Positions 13,165-58,320 are shown, numbered from the stretch's first letter. The stretch is 64,000 nt of DNA from Halocaridina rubra (GCA_037179515.1 JAXCGZ010003827.1:103501-167500); one strand, 5' to 3'. The notes: a model not told the origin generated them from the sequence alone. Program-made: numbers and translations.

Positions 13165-14340
13165 TATAGTGCATAGTATATTTATAGTTTACTTTAGACT
13201 AAGACTAGAAGACCTAGAAAAAAAAACCTGCTTCACTAACCTTTTACTGATAAACCTTGAATACGTAAAATTTGTAAATAATCTGCCAGAGTATGTAAAT
13301 TTATTTTTGAATATGTTTGCAGATGATGTATATATTGTGAAAAACAGAAAAGGACGAGAGCAATGTCACAAAACTTCAGGAAGAACTACAGAGTCTGCCT
13401 GAGTACTCAGAAAAGTGGCTTATGAAATTCAATACTTTACAATAGTCACCGTAGCTCAAGCGGTAGCGTCCGCTACTCTGAGGGGTCAGGTTGAGGGTTC
13501 GTGCCCCTTCACGGTCTAAGGTTAGCAAGGGCATGCACTCAGGGTAACGGTTACATCTGCCAAAACAAGTCCTTCACAAGAATGCAACCGTCCTAGCCCT
13601 TGGTAGAAAAGAGAGTCCGTGACGTAAAACCGGAACAACAATATAAGGTAATGAGAGTGGGTACAAGTGCAAGAAGGCCCAAGCTGGATACTCAATAACA
13701 TTTACAGAAATTCAAGGGATGGAGAATAAGAGAGATCTGAATAAACACATTGGCAGATTTGTCTCCAGCAATGCATATAAATGGCATAGTAATGACTGCA
13801 TAAGCTTTTTTAAAGCAAAATGTAAGGGTAGCATTCAGACACACGGCCAAGGAATGTTCAGAAATATATATATAACTTATATGAAGCCAAAGCTTGAATA
13901 TGCAGTCCCCTATGGAATCCGCACTTGAAAAAAGTATATAAATAAGCTGGAAACAGTTCAAAGACATGCTACAAAGCTGGTGCCAGAAATAAGCAATCTT
14001 AGTTTTGAGAAAAGGCTGAGGGAATAAGACATCATCATTCGAAGCTTGAAGAATGAAAGGGGATATGGCGACGGTTTTTAAATTCCTTTATGATTTAAAC
14101 ACTGTGTAAGAAACCCTCTTTGCAGGATGTAAGGAATTACTTTTTTTTTTTTTAATGTAATATTAGTTGATTATTTGGAATTCGCTAAGCGAGGAGGTAG
14201 TTAATGCTAACTTGATTCATAGTTTTAAGGACAAATATGATAAGAGTCATTGAGTATAAAAATGGAACCGACCAGGAGACGGGGAATTACGAGCATAGGT
14301 TTCTTTCCGATAAGCACAATTAGGTAATTACAAGGTGCTT
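13165..14340 (+). mobile_element. CR1-like LINE remnant split by a SINE
   Basis: Plus-strand frames give RT pieces in order: NLPEYVNLFLNMFADDVYIV, which includes the FADD catalytic box (about 13278-13340), a short tail to 13440, then after the inserted SINE VMRVGTSARRPKLD (about 13650), NKRDLNKHIGRFVSSNAYKW (about 13722) and LETVQRHATKLVPEI (about 13949). Several stops break the frame. The 3' end (14248-14340) with CGACCAGGAGACGGGG recurs at 56.76 kb, and in inverse orientation at 27.65 and 58.57 kb. Confidence 0.75.
13446..13633 (+). repeat. tRNA-derived SINE (family A) nested in a LINE
   Basis: It starts with a tRNA-like head (A-box-like TAGCTCAAGCGG, B-box-like GAGGGTTCGTGCCCC) and continues with a body that includes CAAGGGCATGCACTC and GGCAGATG-type sequence in inverse. 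It ends at GTGACGTAAAACCGG. Homologous copies lie at 51119-51310 and 57788-58175. ACAATA occurs on both sides and is a possible target-site duplication. Confidence 0.85.
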
Positions 14341-14344
14341 CCCA

Positions 14345-15110
14345 GTGAACAAAAGTCAATAATAAGGACATTTCGTGATTCCTGCTAAATGTCGAGGCTT
14401 TTAATTTGGTTATTACTTCAGGAAGTTATTAAGATACGATACCCCTTTTGTCTGGGAACAACTCTCTCTCTCTCTCTCTGTTGCATCGTCTGCTCTGTTC
14501 CAATATTTTAGTGATAGTTTTTTTTTATTGATGATTATAATTAATGCAATACATATGATTGTTATATATTTATAAAGGATATTTTTTTTCGAACCAGAAA
14601 TAAATATTAATATTCCATCCAACTGGAATTACAGGTAAAAAAAAAAAATATTTTTTAAAAGCTTACGTAGCATTATTTTGTGTTCATAACGTCATCGACG
14701 TTGTCAGTGGCTACGTGGAAGTTGTGCCAGTTGGGGTCTGTGAATTTGCCGCTCTCTAAATTTTCACTGAATTTTGCATTTTCTTTGACAATAAGATCGC
14801 TACTGTACAATTTAACAGAATTTTAAAGGTAATTCTGTATTCCTTGTTGAATAGTTTATTACTGGAAGAGTCATTTTTATTGTGTGGTTGAGAACGACCT
14901 CTGTGGTACCCTCACTTGAGACGAGTCCCGAATTCATGGTATAATGGTCGTAGCATTAAAGACCTGTTGGGTTCCTTAATCAGAGGCAGCACCAATTTTG
15001 TGTTCACGTTATATGAAAGTATATCACAGTTAGAATTATGCAGAAAATATAGGTAAAGGTTAATTATCAGCATCACCCATCTTAATCTGAAGGTGAAAAT
15101 GGGTTAAATT
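14345..15110. promoter_or_regulatory. Possible Sec23 upstream region and 5' noncoding exon (unproven)
   Basis: Sec23 must have at least one exon upstream of 17592, because its first coding exon begins with an acceptor site. The stretch around 14690-14828 is less AT-rich than its surroundings and ends in AAAG followed by GTAATT, a usable donor. This is positional inference only; transcript data would be needed. Confidence 0.2.
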
Positions 15111-15111
15111 T

Positions 15112-15330
15112 CTACATTTGGGGCCGTCTCAATTTTGGAGGTGAAAATTGTATTTTTTTATGGTATTTGATGTGTTTTGAATGAATTTGACCTTGAAAAC
15201 CATCGAAAAATGTATATTAACTAACTATGACGGTAATATACGACCTTTTTCAAGGTCAGAATAATTCAAAACATCAAAGACCTCAGGAAAAATGCAATTT
15301 TTTTCTTGGAAAAAAAAAATACCGTAAAAG
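15112..15330. repeat. MITE-like inverted-repeat element, copy 1
   Basis: One end reads CCGTCTCAATTTTGGAGGTG and runs into a TTTGACCTTGAAAACC-type motif. The other end carries TTTTTCAAGGTCAGAAT and AAAACATCAAAG. The ends pair with each other and match the element at 53.77-54.12 kb. No coding sequence. Confidence 0.6.
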
Positions 15331-16941
<1,611 letters not shown>

Positions 16942-17592
16942 CCTTTATTTTTTTTAGGTTGACATTGCTTCCTCTAAGTACACACAATGTCCTCTGGCTC
17001 TTTGTGAGTAACTTCTTTGTATATTTATGATTTCTTGATAGGTCTATGTGGAGGTATTGGAATTTTATAACAAAATTTAAGCAAGCTTCTTCTTTGTCTG
17101 TTGTGGATGATTTACATATCAGAATTATAGATCTGTTCTTTACTGTTGTTAAAGTTCTGAGTCTTTTTGTAGCCTTGATTAAAGGCCATATAGAATAGAT
17201 GGGAAAAATGGCGGATTGATAGTACTGATATGCTAATAATAGCCTTCCTACTTTATAATTTTGGGTATTCTTACTGTTATGTATTGTAGCTAGAATGAAT
17301 GCCATTTATTTTACAAGCATCAAGTACCCTGATAATTTCCAGTAAGAGGTGTTACAGAGTGTTGCATAATTTCTTTTTTAAATAGAGGTTTATATATACA
17401 GGACACTATATGGTTTTAATTATTTTTAGTTCCTTCATTATGGGTCAATATTTTTTTACTTTTCTTTGATCACTGCCTTTTCATGAGTATTTTGAGGTAA
17501 TTGTGATATATATGAGAAACAGTCATTTTACTGTACAATTATTATTATTATTATTATTCATTATTTATTTTTTTTTACTTTTTTTTTGCAGA

Positions 17593-36830
<19,238 letters not shown>

Positions 36831-38480
36831 TTTTTTAAATGCCTTTATAGCTCTTATTATTGTCTTGTCGTATTATATGTTAGCCAAGTTATTCACTCTT
36901 GTTATTGAGATAACCATTATTACATTGGGAGCAAATTGAATTCTGTAACTGATATATTCATTATATGTTTTTAAGAAAAAACTTGTGATAATGTAGTATT
37001 TAAATAATGTGGTCATTATGTAAGAACTGCTTTGTTATAAAGTATGTTTTATGAGATTTTAATATATACAGTATATATATATAAGTAAACTTAAATGTTC
37101 TTTATTTATCGGAAACTTTTATACATTGCCTTGTCATGTTTATAGTCATCATTTTAGTATGCTTTTAAGAGGGTTGAAATAGAACATGACATAATTCATT
37201 ACAGAGCAAAACATATTCTGAAAAACTTTGCTTCGATTATTTTGTATTATTGTTCGTTATTTCCTTAGTTTTGCTTACACAATTTAATTTTATATCCTTA
37301 GAGATATAAGACTTTTAATACAAGCATTAAATAAAAAGAAATATATTCTGGGGAATAGTAAAAAAGTTTTTTCTCTAGTTAGAACAAATTTATGGTCTTG
37401 TATAATTTTATTTATATATTTAAGGAAAATACTAATGGTAATACAGTAATTGTGGCTGGACATAAAGGTTTATTATTACATAGTTAAGGAACCTGAGTAT
37501 AAAAAGTCTCAGAGAAATGTCTAACTTTGCATCATAAGTGGAAAACCTTCCTAACTTGTTACAAGACTGTAACAAAAATTAGAATGAAAAAGAAACTAAA
37601 TTCACTATACACCTATTATGCTCTTTAGTCTACAGTCTTGCAACTGCACTATGCACAGCGAACTGCATGTGCATGTCAATCCAAACAGTGAGACCATAGC
37701 AGAGGAAATTTTCTGCAAACTAAAAATACCCAGAATTTTGTAGAAATTCGTATTTGAAAAAGTACCGTAAAGCTTGAGATGATCGACTATTTTAAGCTCT
37801 AATTTAGCAGCTCACTAAACTGAAGTTTTAAATCCATTAAAATACAGTTTGCAAATTAAGAGTAGCTGCAAATTGATGTTGGAACAGAGACATTAAACAA
37901 CTAACAAAACCGTAAAGTAAACAGAAGACCTTTTTAATGCATTACATCTTGAGATGTGGTTTACATTTACTAATAGAAATTGACTGATTGCATGCCCGGA
38001 TCCCAAGTGTCGTCATCATAGCTGCCATGTGTAAAACCCAAGTTCCAATTTATTTTGCCTGCTCCTTGGAGTATAAAAGTACAGGGGGTTCCCATTTAAC
38101 ATTTTGCCTTTACATTGGAGTCAAATTAATAAATCAATTTTTTTACCTACTTGGCTGGTGCAGTAAATTCAAACTTCGCCTGCTGAACAGTTTGTGAGTG
38201 GGGTTATGAATACACAGCTAGTAGCACAACTGTATTCGTATATATTGTTTTTAATGTCTTTATTTATATATTTGGTTATATTGAATTAAAAAAAAAAAAC
38301 ACGCATAGCTGTAAATACGATTTTATGCGAGCTAGTTTGTTGAGTGTTGTGTAAACACTAGTTAAAAGAGGTTGCTACACAAAAAAGGTTAAGAACCACT
38401 GCTGTAAAGAATAAGGTGAGGAACTGGAGCAGAGATAGATGGTTGATTAATGTGGAGGCAAGATCAGTCTGGCATAAGAG
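36831..38480. other. Sec23 3'UTR and convergent intergenic DNA
   Basis: Downstream of the Sec23 stop the sequence is very AT-rich. An AATAAA lies at 37330-37335 and could serve as the polyadenylation signal. Nothing else is recognised up to 38480. Confidence 0.5.
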
Positions 38481-38990
38481 GAGATAACAGTTTTTGGAAC
38501 TCAGAGAAAGTTCAAATATTTAGGAATTACCAATAAAGCAGATATCGGTCAGGCATCGGATATAGAGCGTAAAGTAGGGGAAGGGGTAAAGCAAGAATTG
38601 GCACTGAATAAAGTTAGAAAAGAGAGATTCATATAAAGGCAGACCAAGTTGAATTAAGGAATTATTGTTCATACAGTATTGTACAGTAGTGTGTTGGACT
38701 CTCGAATCTAAACTGAGAATAAGTATCCCAAGCACTGGAGATGAAGTACCTTAAAAGAATTTATAATGTTTGAATCTTCCACAGGAGGAATGATAAGATT
38801 AGATATATGTAGAAGAGAGAAAAGTTGATGGCGAGAGTGGAACTCACAGCTTAGCTGGACTGAACACATATAACGGAGTTTATGTTGGATATACCAAGTA
38901 TTTTACCAAAAGACAGGCGAAGAATCTGAAGGAACATGGTGTGCTATGCCCTGTCAAGGATATACCTCTACATCATGCCTGTCTCAGTCA
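38480..38990 (+). mobile_element. Degraded LINE fragment between Sec23 and PBK
   Basis: A plus-strand frame reads FKYLGITNKADIGQASDIER and continues with multiple stops through VLYSSVLDSRI-like sequence. The FKYLG motif and its spacing to a later thumb region resemble RTE-type reverse transcriptases. No intact motif remains. Confidence 0.5.
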
Positions 38991-39719
38991 ATTTCTGTCA
39001 TTATTCAAAAATACTACAAAATTAGAAATTAAACATTCTTGAATATGATTAGCCAATCACTATGCAGTTGGTAAAAAAAAAAAAATTAATCTTTAGAGAA
39101 GCATTAATTTCCAAGTCATAAGGTATATTATACATGGCCCAGAGCACAGACCCAAACAATTCTGGTGGTGGGGAAAAAAAGGATGCCATAGTTGTCTTCA
39201 CGACATGGTCTAAGAAATAAGTAAATGTAGAGAACTAAGGGTTGCCAATCCTTTCCTCCCCTGATTAATTATTTTTCCACAATAGAGTGACGAGTAGAGT
39301 AGGAGAAAGCCCTGCTACCTCACTTATTTTTTTCAGTTGTGACCACCCTATTAGTATTTGCAAGAGAGGGCATGTTAAAAACAATAAAATTATTTTACAT
39401 ATGAAGTATCAAATACAGGATCCATAAAGTATACAAACAGAACTATTTTAACTGGATGCAAAGCAACTACCATGAAGCATAAGGTCCTACCCTATCAGGA
39501 TAAAGAATGGTGATAGAAAAGCACAAAAGCATTCAGAGATAAGGGACATACACTGATGAAAGATGGAACCAATGTTATCTTGCTTGATGACCATCTGTAA
39601 ATGGTATATAGCATCCAATACTGCTAGGTATTTTTTCAGTTTCTCGCCGTTTTCTGAATGTCTATCGTTCTGCTCATTCTTCGTTTTGGCCTTTCACTTC
39701 TCGTCCATTTATCCTTTAT

Positions 39720-51484
<11,765 letters not shown>

Positions 51485-51939
51485 AATCTCTATCTTGCTG
51501 ACAGCTGAAGAATATAACAAAAGCAAGCTAATACAGCTAAACGCGATCTGTAACAAAAAATAATTTTCATTAATAATATATACTTTAATATTTATGATTA
51601 TAAATTTTTTGCCAAACGGAAATTATCTTTAAAAAAAAAAGACATGATAAAACAAGAACATGCTCATATTTTGTAGTGAAACCAGGCTGACTTCTTTGGC
51701 TTTATATACATACAGTAACAACAAACCGTACTTGAAGCATCTGTAAAAATGCTTAGGGAGGGTGGTGAAGAATGCAATGGAACTTTTCTTGAAAGAGTTC
51801 ATGCAGTTGCCCTCTTTCCAGGAAACTGCAAACATTTTTTAGTCTAGCTAATCTTTTGTCTTGTAGTCACTTCCTTTTTTCTTCTTTCTTTTTTTTTAAT
51901 AAATGAATAAGAAATCTGTTAATATCTGTTAGGGAAGTT

Positions 51940-52700
51940 TTGAAAATGGGGTCTATTGTGCATGCACACTGGAGCTTTGCCATTACCATCTCTATTTCCC
52001 TCATGGAGAGTCTCAGTGTCTCTTGCAGATATTTTACTGCTCCTAAATGATCCTACTTTTCTGGAAGAGGAATGCTTACTGCATCATTGAACAGATCCCA
52101 ATAGATACTCAGCCATTCAAAGTTCCTTGCAGGTAGCAGATGTGACCTCATATAGTTGTCCAAGTAGCCTTTTGTAATTAGTGTTTTAGAACATCTTTTG
52201 TTACAACACTGCATGATGCAGCCAACGTACCCCATACTAGCTAATCATCCAAATAAGTGGTTAACTGAATGTACCATTCCCGAAGTTCCCTAAGGATGAT
52301 TTTGGAAACACCTGAAAGCGCCTTTGGGGTAATAATGAGACCTAAAGGAGGACCTGAAAGAAGAGCTCTCTGAGTCCCAGTTAGTCCAAGCATCATGCAC
52401 TATCGCATAAGTCAATGGCAGTGGTCTAAACATTTCTCAGGAGCATCCATCTTATGTTCTCTTTTGTCAGCATTCAGAAACTGCCACAAGAAATTTATTT
52501 GGTGAGAGGAGAGAGTTTGAGGATCACTCTTGGTTTCTCAAAATTTTTTGCTACAGGGAACAAGCAACTTTGAAACCTGAAGAAGTACCTTTCTTTACTG
52601 GCCCTGCTTCATCATCTCCTTCAGAGACCTCTCAAGAACTTGTGACATGTGCTGTTTGAGCCTCCCCCAATGAGAGGGATGGATTCACCCATTTCAAGGT
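51940..52700 (-). mobile_element. DIRS-like retrotransposon reverse transcriptase remnant
   Basis: Minus-strand pieces in shifting frames: QVLERSLKEMMKQGPVKKG (about 52660-52600), RVILKLSPL (about 52525), WTTAIDL-like (about 52430), an LGLII-like stretch (about 52320), and TTYLDD with a stop straight after (about 52250), which is the YxDD box. Then a frame with YLDNYMRSHLLPARNFEWL (about 52175-52115) and SIYWDLFNDAVSIPL. The RVIL to TAIDL to YLDD order fits DIRS-type RTs. No recombinase was seen, so the class is tentative. Dead element. Confidence 0.55.
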
Positions 52701-53760
52701 AAGACCTTTGCTGATCATATGGTAAGGCCACAGCAAAAATTCCTAATTCCTCTCAAATTCCCTCAGACAGTCCCCATGACTTGGTAAGTACTTTTTCCTC
52801 CTGATACAATGACTGACTTCTCAATGTTAACATCTCTTCCCCTTTGATGATAGATCCTCCTCTCGAAATCCTGATTTTGCAGGTCGAAAGGGAGCGTTCA
52901 ATGTAAATTTATCCATTCCTAATCATAGGGTTTTCTGCAGCTCTTCTGGTATGGAGTAGCACATGCTTTCCAAGATTTTGGAGTACTTGAGTTGTTCACC
53001 AAGGAAAAGGTGTTTCTCCTATACTTTGGTTACAACTGATAACCAAAGAGAGATACTATGGACCTTCCCAGTTCATTGCCAATTTAATCACCTCCTCCTT
53101 TGGAAATAAATCACAATTGTATGTCTCCTTTATCTCCTAAGAGTAACCAAACAGCCTCAAAGGCCTATAATGCTTGAAGGATGGGTTCATCAAAGAGGTT
53201 TGAAGGAGAGATGATGCCAGATGCCCTCATACTAGTGTATCAACCATCTACCAAGAAGATCAAAAACACTATCCACTGGCTCTGCTGCTACTGAGCTACA
53301 CAATTATACAGCTCTGCCAAAAGTGTCAAATTTAAAACAGGGGGGGCTATTGGCGAAAGTATCCCTTATCCAGTAAAACTTTTGGCATTCACTAAAGCCA
53401 CATGATACTCACTGTCAAGATTATCACCCAAAGAAAGTAAAGGGGTGAGTGATCATCAATATGAAGCAAAGGCTACCTTCTGCATTTGACATAAGCATTG
53501 GGGGGGGGGGTTAATTCTGAGTTCCAGTGACAGACAGGGCACTAGACTGCTGACCCTTTTCCTGGTGACTGTATGGGAACAAGTCTGATGAGAGAGCAGC
53601 CTAGAGGACAATTTGGGGGAAGAGGCAACACTCCCCATGGGTAATGAAGACTGACATTCCTAAAGGATGTCTGTTCAACTGTAGTGTAGTAATAGCATAT
53701 AGTATGCAGAAAGAACATCAAATCACTTAAAGGTAGCATTAGATTATAATTATTAGGGTA
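52701..53760. other. Unassigned repeat-like DNA
   Basis: Less AT-rich than its surroundings. It may be the upstream part of the DIRS-like element on the minus strand, but no motif secures this. No host gene seen. Confidence 0.35.
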
Positions 53761-53764
53761 CATT

Positions 53765-54120
53765 TTAATAACTGGACCTATCTCAATTTGCAGGTGAACA
53801 GTACATATTTCTTAATTTTTTTAAATAAATGTGACTTTTTAAACCAATGAAAATGTATGCTAACCAAACTTGGCCTAGCCTTGAACACTAGTAAATTACG
53901 ACAGTTTTCAAGGTCATATTCATCATAAAAAATAAAATAAAAAGCTATGGGAAAATTGTCGTAAATTACTATTTAATGGGTTAGGTTAGATTGGATTGTG
54001 TAAGCTTTGCATACACTTCCTGGAGGTTTTCAAGGTCATATTCATATACAACACATCAAAATTCACAGGAAAAATATGATTTTCACCCTCAAATTGAGAT
54101 GGGTCCAATTCTAAAAAAAA
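53765..54120. repeat. MITE-like inverted-repeat element, copy 2
   Basis: It begins with CTATCTCAATTTGCAGGTGA and ends with TTTCACCCTCAAATTGAGAT, which are inverted. Inside are two copies of TTTTCAAGGTCATATTCAT (about 53913 and 54029). The same motifs build the element at 15.1 kb. Confidence 0.65.
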
Positions 54121-54879
54121 TTACCATTATTAGTTTATGCATCAATACGTAACAGCTAATTCAGGTATTCTATTATTTAATATTTTTTTCTCGTTTACTT
54201 GTGGTATACTTAGTTAAGTCAAATTAACTGACATGCTCCGCGTTTGGTAATATTATATAACAATGGATGTGGCAAGGTTTTTACCAGCAAGATAAAGAGG
54301 CACTGCTTAAATAACTATAATGAGTCATTTTAAAATAGTAAAAACCAATGAATAAATGACCTGGAAATGAGTACCGTTACAGCTTATAGTTACCTCAAAA
54401 TAAGTTCACTGTCTTGTGTGCATTTGGCCTCTTCCCCGAACAGAAAATGAATATCAGATTTTCTAAACATGAATGAAAAAATACGCCACTCAACAGAAAA
54501 TTCATCCTGAAACTTCTAATAGCCTTTAGATAACGAAGACATGAGATAAATACAATGCAATAGCCATTTACTGAACATATACAAAGTTAGAACACTAGTT
54601 CAGTTCTGGGACACCACACAAAAAAATTTGAAATTTTTTCTCTCATCACTGGTGATGAGTGAGGAAATAAATGCACATCGTTCAATTCAATGAGTGTGTC
54701 CTAAAGTAAGGAAATGTATACATAAAACACATGTACCTGAGACAGACTTATCAAAATCAATAAGAACTAAGTAGCAACACACCTACGAAAACACCCTTAA
54801 TAACAAAGACTAAAAACAATTTAACAAATCTGGCGGCAGAAAGATATTCTTCTTCTTCTGGGTACTGCAGAATTCGAGC

Positions 54880-55640
54880 CCAACTAATTCTCATTATTTT
54901 TAAACTTGATAAAGATTTGATGACAAAAAGTGCACTGAATGCTGCTGAGAATGTAAACAGCGTAAATATACTTGAGAATTGTTACAAATCAAAGACCTTA
55001 ATTGAAAAATAAGCTTCAATAGCTATGAGTTTAATTAATTACTGTCTCAAAGTTTGGGGATGTACAAATAAGACTCAATTACAAAGAATACAAAAGTTAC
55101 AAAACTTTGCAGCACGAGTGGCTGTTGGCAAAGTAAGAAAATACGAGCACATCTCTCCTGTTTTAAAAGATCTAGAATGGATAAAGATTAGAGATAAATA
55201 TGTTTTTGATATATGTACCTTTGTTTTTAATATACTAAGAAACAATCTTCCTGATTGCTTGTATAATTTTTCTACAGTAAGCTCAGTTACCGGGTTAACT
55301 ACCCGTCAAGGGGAAGATTTATTAGTACGAAGGTCTAAAACTGATATTGGCTCAAGAGATATAAACATTCGTGGACCTCATTTATATAATCAGCTTCCCA
55401 GAGAACTAAAAAATGCTGGTCCAGTGTATACTTTTAAATATAATCTTAAGAAGTTACTCTTAAAGGAAGATTTTACTTGTAATTTTTAATAGTACACTCA
55501 TCTTTATGATTTGTTTGTTTTAGTATGTCTATATCGTACACCACAGATGTCTATCTGGAATATATATGCATCTTATTTGAATACCCAATGTACTTTGGAA
55601 ATAAAGATTTTGTCTTGAATATATTTCAAGACAGTTTATT
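54880..55640 (+). mobile_element. LINE 3' end with a 154-codon open frame and polyadenylation signal
   Basis: The frame 55025-55489 has SLINYCLKVWGCTNKTQLQR, LQNFAARVAVGKVRKYEHIS and RGPHLYNQLPRELKNAGPV, all typical of the C-terminal part of Jockey/RTE-type ORF2. Upstream sequence (54900-55020) continues the coding region with stops. AATAAA at about 55601 marks the 3' end. Partial copy, no catalytic domain. Confidence 0.75.
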
Positions 55641-55649
55641 TCTACGTAC

Positions 55650-57370
55650 ATTATGTAAGTGTTATTTTGCATATAGTTTCGTTTATTGTAACGTAAGTGC
55701 ATGAATGTATACTTTTAGACTTAGCATGTATACTTATTAAGTTCTATCATGTATACACGTATATTCGTATGTATAATGTGTAGTTTGTTAGGGAGGCTGG
55801 CCGTAGAAGACGTGGAGAAAGGAATGTAGGTCACTAATGGATTTTAGCCATTAACCCTTCACCTCCTTGATAACGCTTATTGCATCGCCTCGTTGAACAA
55901 AGAACTGTTGTAAGTAAGTCATAACTCAACTTAGTCCTAGTACCAAGGACCCCAACAAACTAGAGGAGTTTGTGGGACTTTCTTACAAATAATTAGTTGC
56001 CGTCGTGAGATGCTACGAGGCACTCATTCTTACTGTGTTTGTTAACAGTACTTATAAGTTTATTATTAGTGGTACTCGTGAAACGTTACGAGACACTCAA
56101 GTAAAAAAACGTGATAGAGATACGTGGATCAGAAGATATTCAATGAGTTTGACTGGGAATCCCGTGATTGCTGACGACATCAGGGTTATCCGGATAGATG
56201 AGTACAGATGCAATGCAGATTTACCTTATTTCTAACAATATTTATAACTACGTGTGAGGGACAGAATGAGCTCATTTAATTGCACACTCGTAGGTAGAAT
56301 GTATGTTAGAAAATTTATTATTCTGTATGAGGAAGTTTTACTTTAAGGTGAGGAGAGTTTATTTAAATATTCACATATCAACAGTTCATAAACCCCCTTA
56401 TAAAATATGTGCATGTATGTCTATGCATGTAATATTAATTATATCTTATTGGTAGAGGATTTAATTTTGAGATCGTGGTAGGCCTCTACTGAAGCCGTGT
56501 CAGGATTTCCGAATTTAGGGGGTTATAAGATCGAAGGGTAAATAACACACAGGAAATCCTCAACAGATTTATTATTATTATTATTATTATAGTAGTTACG
56601 ATCGTATCCCGAAATTGCAAATTTCATGTCCTCGATCAAACAACGGCCGAATATGGTACAGATACCCCAGAGGAAATGAAGTTTAAAAAGTTAAATATGA
56701 TTCCCATTATAATGCAGACAGAAAAAAATATAAATATTGCTATGATGCCTCCGGGAAATCAATATACGTTCATGACCAGGAGATGGAGAGTTATGGGGCT
56801 CTTTCCTGTAAGAACAATTAGATAATTACAAGCAGCAAACTCCGTAAGACACTCATGTCAAAAGAGTATTCATGAATTCTGCCATGCCTTTAAATGTCAG
56901 TTATATTTGTGATTGATGAAGGATACTTTCTGATATAAAGAGAAGACATAAACAAATATATGAACATTTAAACAGATATATGAATATATAGCACAGAACT
57001 TTCTCATTGCCAAAGAGACAATACAATGATAAAGGTCCACACACATACATACATTCGAAAGCTCTGTTTTTGGAAAAGAAACCATATATACAAAACAATT
57101 GCCAACTAATATTCCTCTCTGAATTCGAATGAAAAGACTTGGCGATAACATGTTGGAGTGTCACTAATGACATGGGTTCAAAGTTCAAAGCTGACCTGAG
57201 ACACATTTAGACTGAGTGATTAAAAAACCAAAGCCGAGAGCCAGATTTGAATACTCTAGTCTTCTTGATCAACAAAGCATGGATATATAAGAAGGCAGAA
57301 CTCATAAAGGGGGAGGGGGGTTGTTGAGTCCATACTAAATATATTAACTCTTTACAGGAAGAAAATACAT
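55650..57370. other. Intergenic, mostly unassigned; LINE terminus near 56.76 kb
   Basis: At about 56756-56835 lies CATGACCAGGAGATGGAG and AACAATTAGATAATTACAAG, a copy of the CR1-like 3' end seen at 14.26 kb. Elsewhere nothing is recognised; the minus-strand frames at 56.9-57.6 kb show no known family. Confidence 0.45.
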
Positions 57371-57374
57371 ACAT

Positions 57375-58320
57375 ACACAGATTTGTCTCCAGCAATGCAT
57401 ATAAATGGCATAGTAAGGGCAGCATTTTTTTTTTTTTTTTTTTAGCAAAGGTAAAGGTAGCCTTCAGACACATGGACAAGGAAATGTTCAGAAAGATTAT
57501 GTTACCTATGTGAGGCCAAAGATTGAATATGCAGCTCTCGTTTGGAATCCACACTTGAAAAAGTACATAAATAAGCTGGAAATAGTTCAAAGACATTCCA
57601 CGAAACTGGTGCCAGAAATACGCAATCTGATATATGGTGACGATTTTTTAATTCTCTCATGGTTTTGACAGAGTAGATAGGGATTGATATTTTGATATGA
57701 CTGGCACTAGAACTAGAGGTCATAGTTTGAAGTTTCGTAAGAAAACTTCTTTGCGGGATTTAAGGAATTACTTTGTTTTTTTAGCGTTCCGGTTTTACGT
57801 CACGGACTCCCTTATCAACCAAGGGCTAGGACGGTTGCCCTCTTGCGAAGGACTTGTTTTGGCAGATGTAATCCTTACGCTGAGTGCATGCCTTTGCTAA
57901 CCTCAGACCGTGACGGGGCGCGAACCCTCGACCTGACGCCTCAGAGTCGGAGACGCTACCGACTGAGCCACGGCGACTACTGATATTCGCCGTGGCTCAA
58001 TCGGTAGCGTCTCCGACTCTGAGGCGTCAGGTCGAGAGTTCGCGCCCCGTCACGGTCTGAGGTTAGCAAGGGCATGCACTCAGCGTAAGGATTACATCTG
58101 CCAAAACAAGTCCTTCGCAAGAAGGCAACCGTCCTAGCCCTTGGTAGATAAGGGAGTCCGTGACGTAAAACCGGACTTTTTTTTTTAGCGTAAGGAGTGG
58201 TTGATGATTGGAATTCGCTACAATGAGGTAGTCAATGCTAACTCGTTTATGAGAAATGTAAAGCTCGTCAAGTTAGTAAAAATATAGGTAAATACTCTCC
58301 CACAGTTAAAGTTGTGATGG
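57375..58320 (+). mobile_element. CR1-like LINE remnant interrupted by a SINE dimer
   Basis: Plus-strand frames include a piece that matches 13.76 kb (ACAGATTTGTCTCCAGCAAT) and KYINKLEIVQRHSTKLVPEI (about 57565-57620). After the inserted SINE pair the LINE resumes with TTGGAATTCGCTACAATGAG. Broken, no catalytic box. It also holds a T-rich run at 57427. Confidence 0.7.
57788..58175. repeat. Head-to-head inverted dimer of family A SINEs
   Basis: Left copy on the minus strand (57788-57976) and right copy on the plus strand (57987-58175), 189 bp each, about 97% identical, with a 10-bp spacer. Both have the full tRNA-like head (GCCGTGGCTC, then AGTTCGCGCCCCGTCACGG in the right copy) and the body ending GTAAAACCGGA. 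The block is flanked by TTTTTTTAGCG on both sides, a likely target-site duplication. Confidence 0.92.

Noticed and set aside
57987..58060. tRNA gene
   Set aside because: The head resembles a tRNA, but it is followed by a conserved body and recurs at 13.4, 51.1 and 57.8 kb. It is a SINE, and no clean cloverleaf was obtained.
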